This document shows positions 54,633-62,239 of a DNA stretch of 64,000 bases, one piece after another. Below the pieces are notes generated by a model that saw only the letters and a program-made list of their open reading frames with translations, had not been told where the DNA came from and ran no database searches. Made by a program: the position numbers and the translations under genes. The stretch is taken from the NCBI GenBank assembly GCA_016720905.1, contig JADKJT010000034.1, positions 186,001 to 250,000 on the forward strand. Direction: 5' to 3'. The stretch comes from Gemmatimonadaceae bacterium. Lineage in GTDB: Bacteria > Gemmatimonadota > Gemmatimonadetes > Gemmatimonadales > Gemmatimonadaceae. Positions within the stretch are counted from its first letter, which is position 1; every line of letters starts with the position of its first letter.

Positions 54633-55709
54633 GTGAGTCCGGAGCGACGCTTTCGGCTGTTCCTGCTGGGATTCTGGATTGTACCGGCGCTGGTGGGCAC
54701 ACTCGGATTTCAGTTGGTACCATCGCGTCTCAACCCCGGCTTGTCGCTGGGCGCGTTATTGGTCTCGCAGCTGGGCATGTGGGGCATGTGGAGCCTCTGG
54801 TCGATGCTCATCTGGACGGTCGGCGATCGGGCGCCGTTCGAACGCCCGCATCTGATGCGCGCCTTCGCCGTTCACGCGCCCCTTGGCCTCGCTGTCGTGG
54901 TGGTGCAGATCCTGCTGCAGGCGGAACTGTCCATTGCCTTCGGCCTGACGCAACGTCGCGGACTGGAGAGCACGATCGTCATCGGCGTGCGTTCGTACGG
55001 CGACGTCTTCGTCGTGCTGTTCTGCGCCATCGTCGGGGCGCAGATCGCGTTTCGGTGGTATGCCAACTGGCAGGCGCAGCGCGTGGTGGCGGCGCGCATG
55101 GGCGAGGATCTCGCGCAGGCGCAACTGCGCGCGCTGCAGGCGCAGCTCAATCCGCATTTCCTGTTCAATGCGTTGAACTCGGTTGTCACGCTGATTGGCC
55201 GCGACCCGGCGCTGGCCCAACGGACGGTGGTGCGTCTGGCCGACCTGCTCCGTGCCACCTTGCGATCGGGTGATGCCCAGGAAGTCCCGCTGTCGCAGGA
55301 GCTCGAATTGACACGCCGCTATCTCGACATCGAGCAGGTGCGATTCGCCGACCGGCTTTCCGTGCGCTGGGATCTCGCCGATGATATCGAGACGGTCGTG
55401 CCGGCATTTGCCCTCCAGCCGCTGGTGGAGAACGCGCTGGTGCACGGGATCGCCCAACGGTCAGGGGCGGGAACGCTGGTTATCAGCGCCGGACGTGATG
55501 CGGGCGATGTTGTGCTGCGCGTGTGCGACAACGGACCGGGACCGCACATGCCGACGCGCGCCTCGAACGGGGCGGGCGTGGGCCTTGCCAATCTGCGCGC
55601 CCGACTCGAACGGCTTTATGGAGACGCCGCGTCGCTCACCCTGCAGGTGCGCGAAGAGGGCGGTGCCGAAGCCGTGTTGCGGATCCCCTTCCGACCAGTC
55701 GCGACCTGA
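54633..55709 (+). CDS. LytS/YehU-type membrane sensor histidine kinase
   Basis: 358 residues. Four TM helices in the first 145 residues (about 9-28, 38-60, 80-100, 122-142). The His_kinase domain has H175 in QLNPHFLFNALNS, and the ATPase part has LVENALVHGI, DNGPG and NGAGVGLANLRARLERLYG. It pairs with the upstream LytTR regulator. The GTG at 54633 is the start; the 3' end overlaps the convergent gene by 94 bases. Confidence 0.93.
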   Translation: MSPERRFRLFLLGFWIVPALVGTLGFQLVPSRLNPGLSLGALLVSQLGMWGMWSLWSMLIWTVGDRAPFERPHLMRAFAVHAPLGLAVVVVQILLQAELSIAFGLTQRRGLESTIVIGVRSYGDVFVVLFCAIVGAQIAFRWYANWQAQRVVAARMGEDLAQAQLRALQAQLNPHFLFNALNSVVTLIGRDPALAQRTVVRLADLLRATLRSGDAQEVPLSQELELTRRYLDIEQVRFADRLSVRWDLADDIETVVPAFALQPLVENALVHGIAQRSGAGTLVISAGRDAGDVVLRVCDNGPGPHMPTRASNGAGVGLANLRARLERLYGDAASLTLQVREEGGAEAVLRIPFRPVAT

Positions 55710-57061
55710 CCGGTTCGCGCGGTCGACAACGCCAACGGCACGCAGACGATCAGCGTCGGCTGCAACACGGTGCCGGGACGGCGCTGATGGTCATCGTACT
55801 TTTCCCACTGACTGTTCGCCACATACGCGAACCCACCGCGCCAGAGTGTGCCGATCGTCGGTTCATCGGCGAGTGCTGGCTGTCGGTCCAGTTCGTCCAC
55901 GCGCACGATGTGCGTTTGGGTGCGGTCAAGCACGAAGCGGGCAACGCGTGCCGGCTCAATGCCATTTTGCACCGCAATGACGCCATCGTTGTGCCACACG
56001 ATGCCGTCGATGCCAAGTGACGTCGAACCGGGTGCATCCAGAATGCGGGTCACGGAATTGGTCGACAGGTCCACGCACAACAATCCGTGGGAGTAGTCGG
56101 CCACCACCAGGCGCGCACCGCCCGGCACAACCGCAATCCCCTGGAGCGAGCGAAACAGCGGGTGACGAATCGACTCCAGTGCCGTGGCGCCGACACGCAA
56201 CCGATAGAGCACCGGGGCATACGAGTCACTGGCGTACACGGTGCCATCGGCGGCGATGGCCAAGTCCCCAAGCAGATGCCGTGACTGATCCACGGCGACA
56301 TCCCAACGCGCCTCAATCGCCCCGTCGGCGATGCGAACTCGCACAATCGCGGCCAGCGACGAATCGGCGGCCGTGTACTCCTGCATCATCGGAAGCCCCG
56401 CCGTCGTGGCATAGAGCGACCGACCGTCGGGGGACACGCGAACGCCGAGGACCGCGCCAATACGCGCGGCACGCGACAGCTGAAGATCGCGCACGCGACC
56501 ATCCGCGCCGATTTCGTAGATGGTACGGTACCGCACGCTTGCCACGTACAGCGCATCGGTGCGCGGGTTCGCGTCAATGCCCTCGGCGAAGACGGCACTG
56601 TCACGCAGCGTTGCCACCACCCGCCCCGCGGCCAGCGGTGCCGTATTGCGTCGTAAGCGATCCACCGCACCGCCAAGGTGCGATTCGCGAGTCAGCCGCT
56701 GCACGGCCGAGTCGGCCAGCAATGACGCCCCCCCGTGCAAATCCGCCAGCGCTTCAACGGCCTCACGTACCGCGGCCGTGTCCGACACGCGGGCCGCGAT
56801 GCGCGCCGCGGCGGTCCAATAGGCCGGTTGCGTCGGCCAGGCGCGTGAGGCGCGCAGCAGCAACGGGAGTGTTTCACCCAGGGTTGCTGCCTGCGCGGCG
56901 GCACGGAACGATGCGCGCGCCTGTGACGCCGAGTCGACGATGGCCCGCGCCGACTGCGCCATCGCCGTGCGCGGCGCCGTTGCGCTGCAGCCGGTCGCGA
57001 CAACCAGGGCGAACGCCACGCCAACATGCCGACGGGCGTTCCTGGCGCGTGCAACGCTCAC
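55616..57061 (-). CDS. Lipoprotein with TPR-like head and SMP-30/NHL-like propeller
   Basis: 481 residues. Signal peptide with lipobox VVATGC near residue 25. Residues about 40-130 are helical (LLLRASRAWPTQPAYWTAAARIAARVS). The rest shows blades of a six-blade propeller: FAEGIDANPRTDALYVASV, GVRVSPDGRSLYATTAG, GDLAIAADGTVYASDSYAPVLYRL, GIAVVPGGARLVVADYSHGLLCVDL. Similar to SMP-30/gluconolactonase-like proteins, role unknown. The GTG at 57061 overlaps the upstream stop; the last 31 residues run antisense to the kinase gene. Confidence 0.75.
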   Translation of the reverse strand: MSVARARNARRHVGVAFALVVATGCSATAPRTAMAQSARAIVDSASQARASFRAAAQAATLGETLPLLLRASRAWPTQPAYWTAAARIAARVSDTAAVREAVEALADLHGGASLLADSAVQRLTRESHLGGAVDRLRRNTAPLAAGRVVATLRDSAVFAEGIDANPRTDALYVASVRYRTIYEIGADGRVRDLQLSRAARIGAVLGVRVSPDGRSLYATTAGLPMMQEYTAADSSLAAIVRVRIADGAIEARWDVAVDQSRHLLGDLAIAADGTVYASDSYAPVLYRLRVGATALESIRHPLFRSLQGIAVVPGGARLVVADYSHGLLCVDLSTNSVTRILDAPGSTSLGIDGIVWHNDGVIAVQNGIEPARVARFVLDRTQTHIVRVDELDRQPALADEPTIGTLWRGGFAYVANSQWEKYDDHQRRPGTVLQPTLIVCVPLALSTARTGQVATGRKGIRNTASAPPSSRTCRVSDAASP

Positions 57062-57843
57062 GGGGTCTTGTCGCCGGGCACCACCGCGCCTGGTCGGGCG
57101 GGATTCCGATCGAGCGCTACTTGCGCGGCCTGCTGCAACGCCCGCACGTCGGCCTCCCCCACAGTGGTGCCGGGAATGGTGGCCGGTAGCTGACTTGGTC
57201 GAATGCCGATCGTGCGCTCGAGCAGTACCAGGGCGGCGGTATAGGTGCCGCGAATACTCGGATGCAGTCCGTCGCCACTGTACAGTGCGGCCAGGTCGCC
57301 GTGCGCGGTCCAGGCGTCGCCCGCTGGCGCGAAGATTCCGTCAATCGCCGACGCGGCATCGCGATACGACTTGAGCACCGACGGAAAATTGCCCAGGACG
57401 TCTGCGGTCGGCCACACCATGAACATCACCGGCACCGCGCCGGCGGCCCGGATTGGTGCGGCAAACTGCGTGGCCCACGTTCGCAGGTTCACCTGGCTCG
57501 CCGCCAGCGCCGACGATCCTTGCTGCATGACCACGTACTCCCACTTGTGTTGACTCAGCGAACGACGGGCCGTGCCTTCGGCCCAGTGGTCTTCCAGCGC
57601 GAAATCGGGAAACGCCACCACGGCGGCCTGCACACTGTCGTTGCCCGCCAGTCGTGCCAGCGCGATGTACATGCCCGGCAGGTTGTTGCTATAGGTGAGG
57701 GAATTGCCGATGAACAGCACGCGGGTGCCGCCGGTGGCGATGCCCGGCGCGGCGGGGGACTGGCCGTGACATCCGTTGGCCACGGCCAATATTCCTGCCA
57801 GTCCGACTACCATCCTGGTGAACGATCGGCGATTTGTGCGCAT
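57058..57843 (-). CDS. SGNH/GDSL-type hydrolase, lipoprotein
   Basis: 261 residues. The leader RRSFTRMVVGLAGILAVANGC has a twin-arginine look and an ANGC lipobox-like end. The SGNH motif is VLFIGNSLTYSNNLPG, with the serine following GN. QQGSSALAAS and DGLHPSIRGTY supply the other catalytic blocks, with D and H in DGLHP. It is probably a periplasmic esterase or deacetylase; substrate unknown. The start is ATG 57843. It is coupled to the propeller lipoprotein gene by GTGA. Confidence 0.85.
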   Translation of the reverse strand: MRTNRRSFTRMVVGLAGILAVANGCHGQSPAAPGIATGGTRVLFIGNSLTYSNNLPGMYIALARLAGNDSVQAAVVAFPDFALEDHWAEGTARRSLSQHKWEYVVMQQGSSALAASQVNLRTWATQFAAPIRAAGAVPVMFMVWPTADVLGNFPSVLKSYRDAASAIDGIFAPAGDAWTAHGDLAALYSGDGLHPSIRGTYTAALVLLERTIGIRPSQLPATIPGTTVGEADVRALQQAAQVALDRNPARPGAVVPGDKTP

Positions 57844-58019
57844 ACTGCAGAATAGGTCCACACGACTCGGCACGCGCTCACGAACGGACGGGACGTGCGC
57901 ACCGGCGGCCCTGCCGTGAGCCGTCGGTGGTCAACGGTGCCTGGGGGTGTTCCAACGCGGGGACATCCCATAGCGTTGCTTCTTCGACGATTGTCGTCCT
58001 TTCACCCAAGATCCTCCCC
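57844..58019. other. 176-base divergent spacer
   Basis: Separates the SGNH hydrolase gene (minus) from the DUF1080 gene (plus). I see no clear operator or hairpin. Confidence 0.3.
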
Positions 58020-58976
58020 ATGCGAATCATCGCTCCACTCCGTTCGCTCGCTGCGTGCGCGCTGCTCGTTGGCGCAGTGGCCGGAACCGCCCAGGCTCAG
58101 GCAACCGCACCAATCATCGGGCGATGGGATCTCACCGTCCAAGGGACGGCGGGCGCCTACCCGTCATGGGTTGAAGTCAGCCTGTCGGGGGTTCGAACGC
58201 TGGTGGGCCGTTTCGTGGGTGGGGGCGGCAGCGCCAGACCCATCGCCCGGGTGGAATTCGCCAACGGCACGATGCGATTCGCCATTCCCCCGCAGTGGGA
58301 TCGCGAGGAAACGGACCTCAAGTTCGAAGCCGTATTGGAATCTGACGCGCTCACCGGAACCATCACCAACCCGAACGGCGAGAAGCAGCCGTTCACCGGC
58401 AAGCGCGCGCCACTGTTGCGTCGGTCAGCGCCAGTCGTGTGGGGTGCACCCGTCCCGCTGTTCAACGGCAAGGACCTCGCCGGTTGGAAGCCCAGTGAAG
58501 GCACCAACCAGTGGAAGGCCGTCGACGGCGTGTTGCAGAACGCGAGAGGCGGTTCGAATCTCATCACGACCGCCACGTACAACGACTTCAAGCTGCACGT
58601 CGAGTTCAAGTACCCGAAAGGCGGCAACAGCGGCATCTATTTGCGCGGTCGCTATGAAGTGCAGGTGGAAGATGTGGGCAATCTTGAGCCGCTTCCGGTG
58701 CACCTTGGCGGCATCTATGGATTCCTCGTTCCCAACGAGAACGTCGCCAGGGGCCCCGACGTGTGGCAGACCTTTGATATCACGCTGATTGGACGGCGCG
58801 TCACCGTGGTACTCAACGGCAAGACCATCATTGGCGACCAGACCATCCCCGGCATCACCGGCGGCGCACTGGATAGCGATGAGAGCGCTCCGGGTCCGAT
58901 CTATCTGCAGGGCGACCATGGTCCCGTGGCGTATCGCAACATGATCATCACGCCGGCCAAGTCAGGGGCCCGGTAG
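58020..58976 (+). CDS. DUF1080 (3-keto-disaccharide-hydrolase-like) exported protein
   Basis: 318 residues. Signal peptide 1-27 ending TAQAQ. A first beta-rich domain (about 30-130), then the DUF1080 concanavalin-like domain: VPLFNGKDLAGWKP, WKAVDGVLQN, FKLHVEFKYPKGGNSGIYLRGRYEVQVED, GGIYGF, WQTFDITLIGRRVTVVLNG, YLQGDHGPVAYRNMII. Such proteins act on keto-sugars or other glycans. The stop is three bases before the moxR start, so they may share a transcript. Confidence 0.88.
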   Translation: MRIIAPLRSLAACALLVGAVAGTAQAQATAPIIGRWDLTVQGTAGAYPSWVEVSLSGVRTLVGRFVGGGGSARPIARVEFANGTMRFAIPPQWDREETDLKFEAVLESDALTGTITNPNGEKQPFTGKRAPLLRRSAPVVWGAPVPLFNGKDLAGWKPSEGTNQWKAVDGVLQNARGGSNLITTATYNDFKLHVEFKYPKGGNSGIYLRGRYEVQVEDVGNLEPLPVHLGGIYGFLVPNENVARGPDVWQTFDITLIGRRVTVVLNGKTIIGDQTIPGITGGALDSDESAPGPIYLQGDHGPVAYRNMIITPAKSGAR

Positions 58977-58979
58977 CGC

Positions 58980-59966
58980 ATGGACGAAGTCGCCCTGTCT
59001 TTTGATCGTGCGGTTGCCCTCGCCACCCGTCTCGACAACGAAATCGGTCGCGTCATCATCGGACAGCGACAAGTCCGCAAGGAAGTGCTCATCTGTCTGT
59101 TGGCGGGTGGACACTGTCTGCTGCGCGGCGTCCCCGGCCTGGCCAAGACACTGCTCATCAAGACCCTGGCCGATGCGGTGCAGCTCAAGTTCAACCGCAT
59201 TCAGTTCACGCCTGATCTCATGCCGTCCGACATCCTCGGCACGGAAGTCATCGAAGAGGACGTGGCCACCGGCAAGCGACACGTGCGCTTCATCGCCGGT
59301 CCGGTGTTCGCCAATATCATTCTCGCCGACGAAATCAATCGCACGCCGCCGCGCACCCAGTCGGCGTTGCTCGAAGCCATGCAGGAGTATCAGGTGACCG
59401 TGGGCGGTGTGCGCTATCCGTTGGAGCGACCGTTGTTCGTGTTGGCCACGGAGAATCCCATCGAGCAGGAGGGCACGCATCCGCTGCCCGAAGCACAGCT
59501 CGATCGCTTCATGTTCAATGTCGTGATCGACTATCCCGATGCCGACGATGAACGCCGCATACTGTCCGACACCACCACCGGCGCCGATCGCACCGTGTCG
59601 CAGGTGGCCACAGGTGCCGAGCTCGAGGCGGCACGTCGCCTGGTGCGCGATCTCCCGGCCGCGGCCAATGTCGTGGACTACGCGCTGCGACTCATTCGCG
59701 CCACGCGCCCTGATGATGCAAGCTGTCCGGCCGAGGTGCGGCAGTGGGTGCGCTGGGGCGTGGGGCCGCGTGCGGGGCAGGCACTGATACTGGGCGCCAA
59801 GGCGGCCGCATTGCTCGATGGACGCACCGTCCCCTCGCTGGACGACGTGACCCGCGTCGCGTTGCCGGTGTTGCGTCACCGATTGCTCGTGAACTTTCGC
59901 GCTGAAGCCGACGGCGTGTCGGCCGACCGGGTGATCGGGTTCCTGCTCGCCGCAGTCCGTCCGTAG
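58980..59966 (+). CDS. MoxR-type AAA ATPase
   Basis: 328 residues. Walker A at 50-57 (GVPGLAKT), Walker B and sensor region ILADEINRTPPRTQSALLEAMQEYQVTVGG, sensor-1 VLATENPIEQEGTHPLPEAQLDRFMF, and the C-terminal lid with RAGQALILGAKAAALLDGR. MoxR ATPases act as chaperones for VWA-domain partners. It opens the MoxR-DUF58-BatA-DUF4175 group; the DUF58 gene begins 21 bases downstream. Confidence 0.93.
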   Translation: MDEVALSFDRAVALATRLDNEIGRVIIGQRQVRKEVLICLLAGGHCLLRGVPGLAKTLLIKTLADAVQLKFNRIQFTPDLMPSDILGTEVIEEDVATGKRHVRFIAGPVFANIILADEINRTPPRTQSALLEAMQEYQVTVGGVRYPLERPLFVLATENPIEQEGTHPLPEAQLDRFMFNVVIDYPDADDERRILSDTTTGADRTVSQVATGAELEAARRLVRDLPAAANVVDYALRLIRATRPDDASCPAEVRQWVRWGVGPRAGQALILGAKAAALLDGRTVPSLDDVTRVALPVLRHRLLVNFRAEADGVSADRVIGFLLAAVRP

Positions 59967-59986
59967 GTGACCGTGCGGTCACACGC

Positions 59987-60910
59987 ATGACGGTGCTCTC
60001 ACCGGCCGTAGTCGCGGCCATTGACGATCTCGAACTCGCCGCGCGTGTCGTGGTGGAGGGGCTGCGCGTGGGTGGACATCGCAGTCCGTTTCACGGGTAT
60101 GGTGCCGACTTTCAGCAGCACCGGCCCTATCGCGCCGGCGACGATCTCAAGTATCTCGACTGGAAGGTGTACGCGCGCAGCAACCGGCTGTACACGCGCC
60201 AGTTCCGCGAGACCACCAACGTGTCGGTGATGGTGGTGCTCGATACCAGCGCTTCAATGGCGTTTCCGGAATCGGGGCTCTCGAAGTTTCGGTATGCATC
60301 CATCATGGCGGCGGCGCTCGCCTATCTGGCGTCCGAACAAGGCAACGCGGTCGGTCTCATGACCATGACCGAGGGCGCACTGACGTACCTGCCGGCGCGC
60401 AGCGGTCGTGTTCACCTGCGCTCACTCATTGCGAAGATCGACGGATTGTCCCCGGTTGGGGCGTGGCAGCCGGCAACGGTGATCGGTCGCGCAGCGGAAT
60501 TGTTGCAGCGCCGCGGACTCCTGATGGTTCTGTCGGATTTCTATGACGAGGAGTCGGAGACGCAGCGGGAATTGCGTCACGTCGTTCGGCACGGTCATGA
60601 TGTGGCCATGTTGCAGGTGGTTGCGCCGGAGGAACGAGAGCTGCGGTTCACCACGCAAGTGGAACTGCGCGACCTGGAGTCAGGAGCCCGCCGACTCGTT
60701 GAACCGGCGACCGCGGCACCCGCCTATCGGGACGCGATGACAAAGTTTCTTGAACGCTGCCGCGCGTTCGCGCAACATGAAGGCATCGACTACGGCCTGC
60801 TGGACACCAGCGACGCGCCCGAACGCGCGTTGCGCGACTATCTGGTGCGGCGTTCGGCGCGACAATCGTCGCCAAGCCTGCCCAGTGCGCAGCATGCGAC
60901 GCAGCGCTGA
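59987..60910 (+). CDS. DUF58 protein with VWA-type fold
   Basis: 307 residues. The DUF58 signature YRAGDDLKYLDWKVYARSNRLYTRQF precedes a VWA-like strand with the metal-binding VVLDTSASM. LMVLSDFYDE marks another VWA strand. It lacks the N-terminal TM pair seen in some DUF58 proteins. It likely partners the MoxR ATPase. Confidence 0.9.
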   Translation: MTVLSPAVVAAIDDLELAARVVVEGLRVGGHRSPFHGYGADFQQHRPYRAGDDLKYLDWKVYARSNRLYTRQFRETTNVSVMVVLDTSASMAFPESGLSKFRYASIMAAALAYLASEQGNAVGLMTMTEGALTYLPARSGRVHLRSLIAKIDGLSPVGAWQPATVIGRAAELLQRRGLLMVLSDFYDEESETQRELRHVVRHGHDVAMLQVVAPEERELRFTTQVELRDLESGARRLVEPATAAPAYRDAMTKFLERCRAFAQHEGIDYGLLDTSDAPERALRDYLVRRSARQSSPSLPSAQHATQR

Positions 60911-60943
60911 GCGTATCGCCTCGTTCATACGGCGGAGCCGCTA

Positions 60944-62239
60944 GTGCGCTGGCAGAATCCGTGGGCCTGGATCGGATTGCTGTCCGTGGCCTTGCCGATC
61001 CTCGTGCATCTGTTCAGTCGCCGCCCGGCGCGTGTCGAGGCATTCCCGTCCCTGCGTTTCCTTGACGTCTCGCGACTGTTGCCCACGCGGCGCACTCGCC
61101 TCACCGACCATCTGTTGCTGCTCGTGCGCATGGCGGTGGTGGCCGTGGCCGTCGCCGCGCTGGCGCAGCCGCTTTGGCGTTCCGGCACTTCCCTGGCGTC
61201 GACGTCCTTGGCACGCGCGATGGTCATCGATACGGCGTCATGGCGCGGCGATCGCGTCGTGCGCTCGACGCTCGAGCAACAGCTTGCTGGTCTGGAAGAC
61301 GACCGCGCGACCACGGTGCGCATCGAATCGGCAGCACCGCGCGAGGCCCTCGCGGGGGCGGTGGCGTGGCTGGAGATGCAGCGCGGGCGCGCGGAGCTGA
61401 TCATCGTCTCCGATTTTCCTTCCGGCGCGCTCGACTCGCTCGATCTCCTTTCAATTCCGTCGGACATCACAGTGCGATTGGTGCGCGCGCCCGTGCCGGA
61501 CACCCTCGCGCGTGCGGCAGCGGCGTCCGATGCGGTCGTTCCCCTCGTTCGGTGGGCGCACACCCTCACTCCGGCCCGCGCCAACATCGTGCGCAACGCG
61601 GTACGCGCGCTCGGCGGCACGGCGCTGACAGACGCATCGTCAGCCGACGTGGCCGCGCGGGTGATTGTCATTGCGTCCCCAGGGGCGGACAGTGGGCACG
61701 CATGGTCGGCATCCGCTCGACCGCTCTCGGCACCGTGGATGGGAGATGTCGTGTACGCGCTGCATCGGGACACGACGCTGGTCAGCGCGGCGGCCGACCT
61801 TGCCGTACCGGATAGCGCGTTGCGGGGCCCGGAGGTGGTCGTGGTGCGGGCCGCCAATCAGGCGCCCGTCGTGACGGCCGCGTCCATTGACGGCGCGAAT
61901 GGCAACGCACGCCTGTTGCTCACCTCGCGCGCGCCGGCCGAAGCACTGGTGACTGCCGCGCTGTTGTTGTCGGCATCGAGGACATCGGCCGTCATTGCGG
62001 GGGGAGATACCCGCGATGCAGCGCCAACGGATGAACGCCTCCGGCAGTGGGAGCGTCTTCCGGCGGCCGCCGCTCGCGTCTCCTCCGCGGTGCCTTCTGG
62101 CAGTGCTGACAGCGGACCTTCCGATGCGCGGTTTCTGTGGCTCGGCGTCCTCCTGCTGTTGGGCATCGAGACATGGATACGTCGACGCGCGCCGCTGATA
62201 CCAGTCCCGTCGACCACCGCGGCAGTTACTGATGCCTGA
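60944..62239 (+). CDS. BatA-domain membrane protein
   Basis: 431 residues. The N-terminal BatA domain (1-80) has QNPWAWIGLLSVALPILVHLFSRRPARVEAFPSLRFL and a second TM near 57-77. A large extracytoplasmic region of VWA-like and beta segments follows; a TM helix lies near 401-417, then a basic end. It is the typical third gene of MoxR-DUF58 operons, with unknown cell-envelope role. GTG 60944 is the start; its stop overlaps the next gene by eight bases. Confidence 0.85.
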   Translation: MRWQNPWAWIGLLSVALPILVHLFSRRPARVEAFPSLRFLDVSRLLPTRRTRLTDHLLLLVRMAVVAVAVAALAQPLWRSGTSLASTSLARAMVIDTASWRGDRVVRSTLEQQLAGLEDDRATTVRIESAAPREALAGAVAWLEMQRGRAELIIVSDFPSGALDSLDLLSIPSDITVRLVRAPVPDTLARAAAASDAVVPLVRWAHTLTPARANIVRNAVRALGGTALTDASSADVAARVIVIASPGADSGHAWSASARPLSAPWMGDVVYALHRDTTLVSAAADLAVPDSALRGPEVVVVRAANQAPVVTAASIDGANGNARLLLTSRAPAEALVTAALLLSASRTSAVIAGGDTRDAAPTDERLRQWERLPAAAARVSSAVPSGSADSGPSDARFLWLGVLLLLGIETWIRRRAPLIPVPSTTAAVTDA

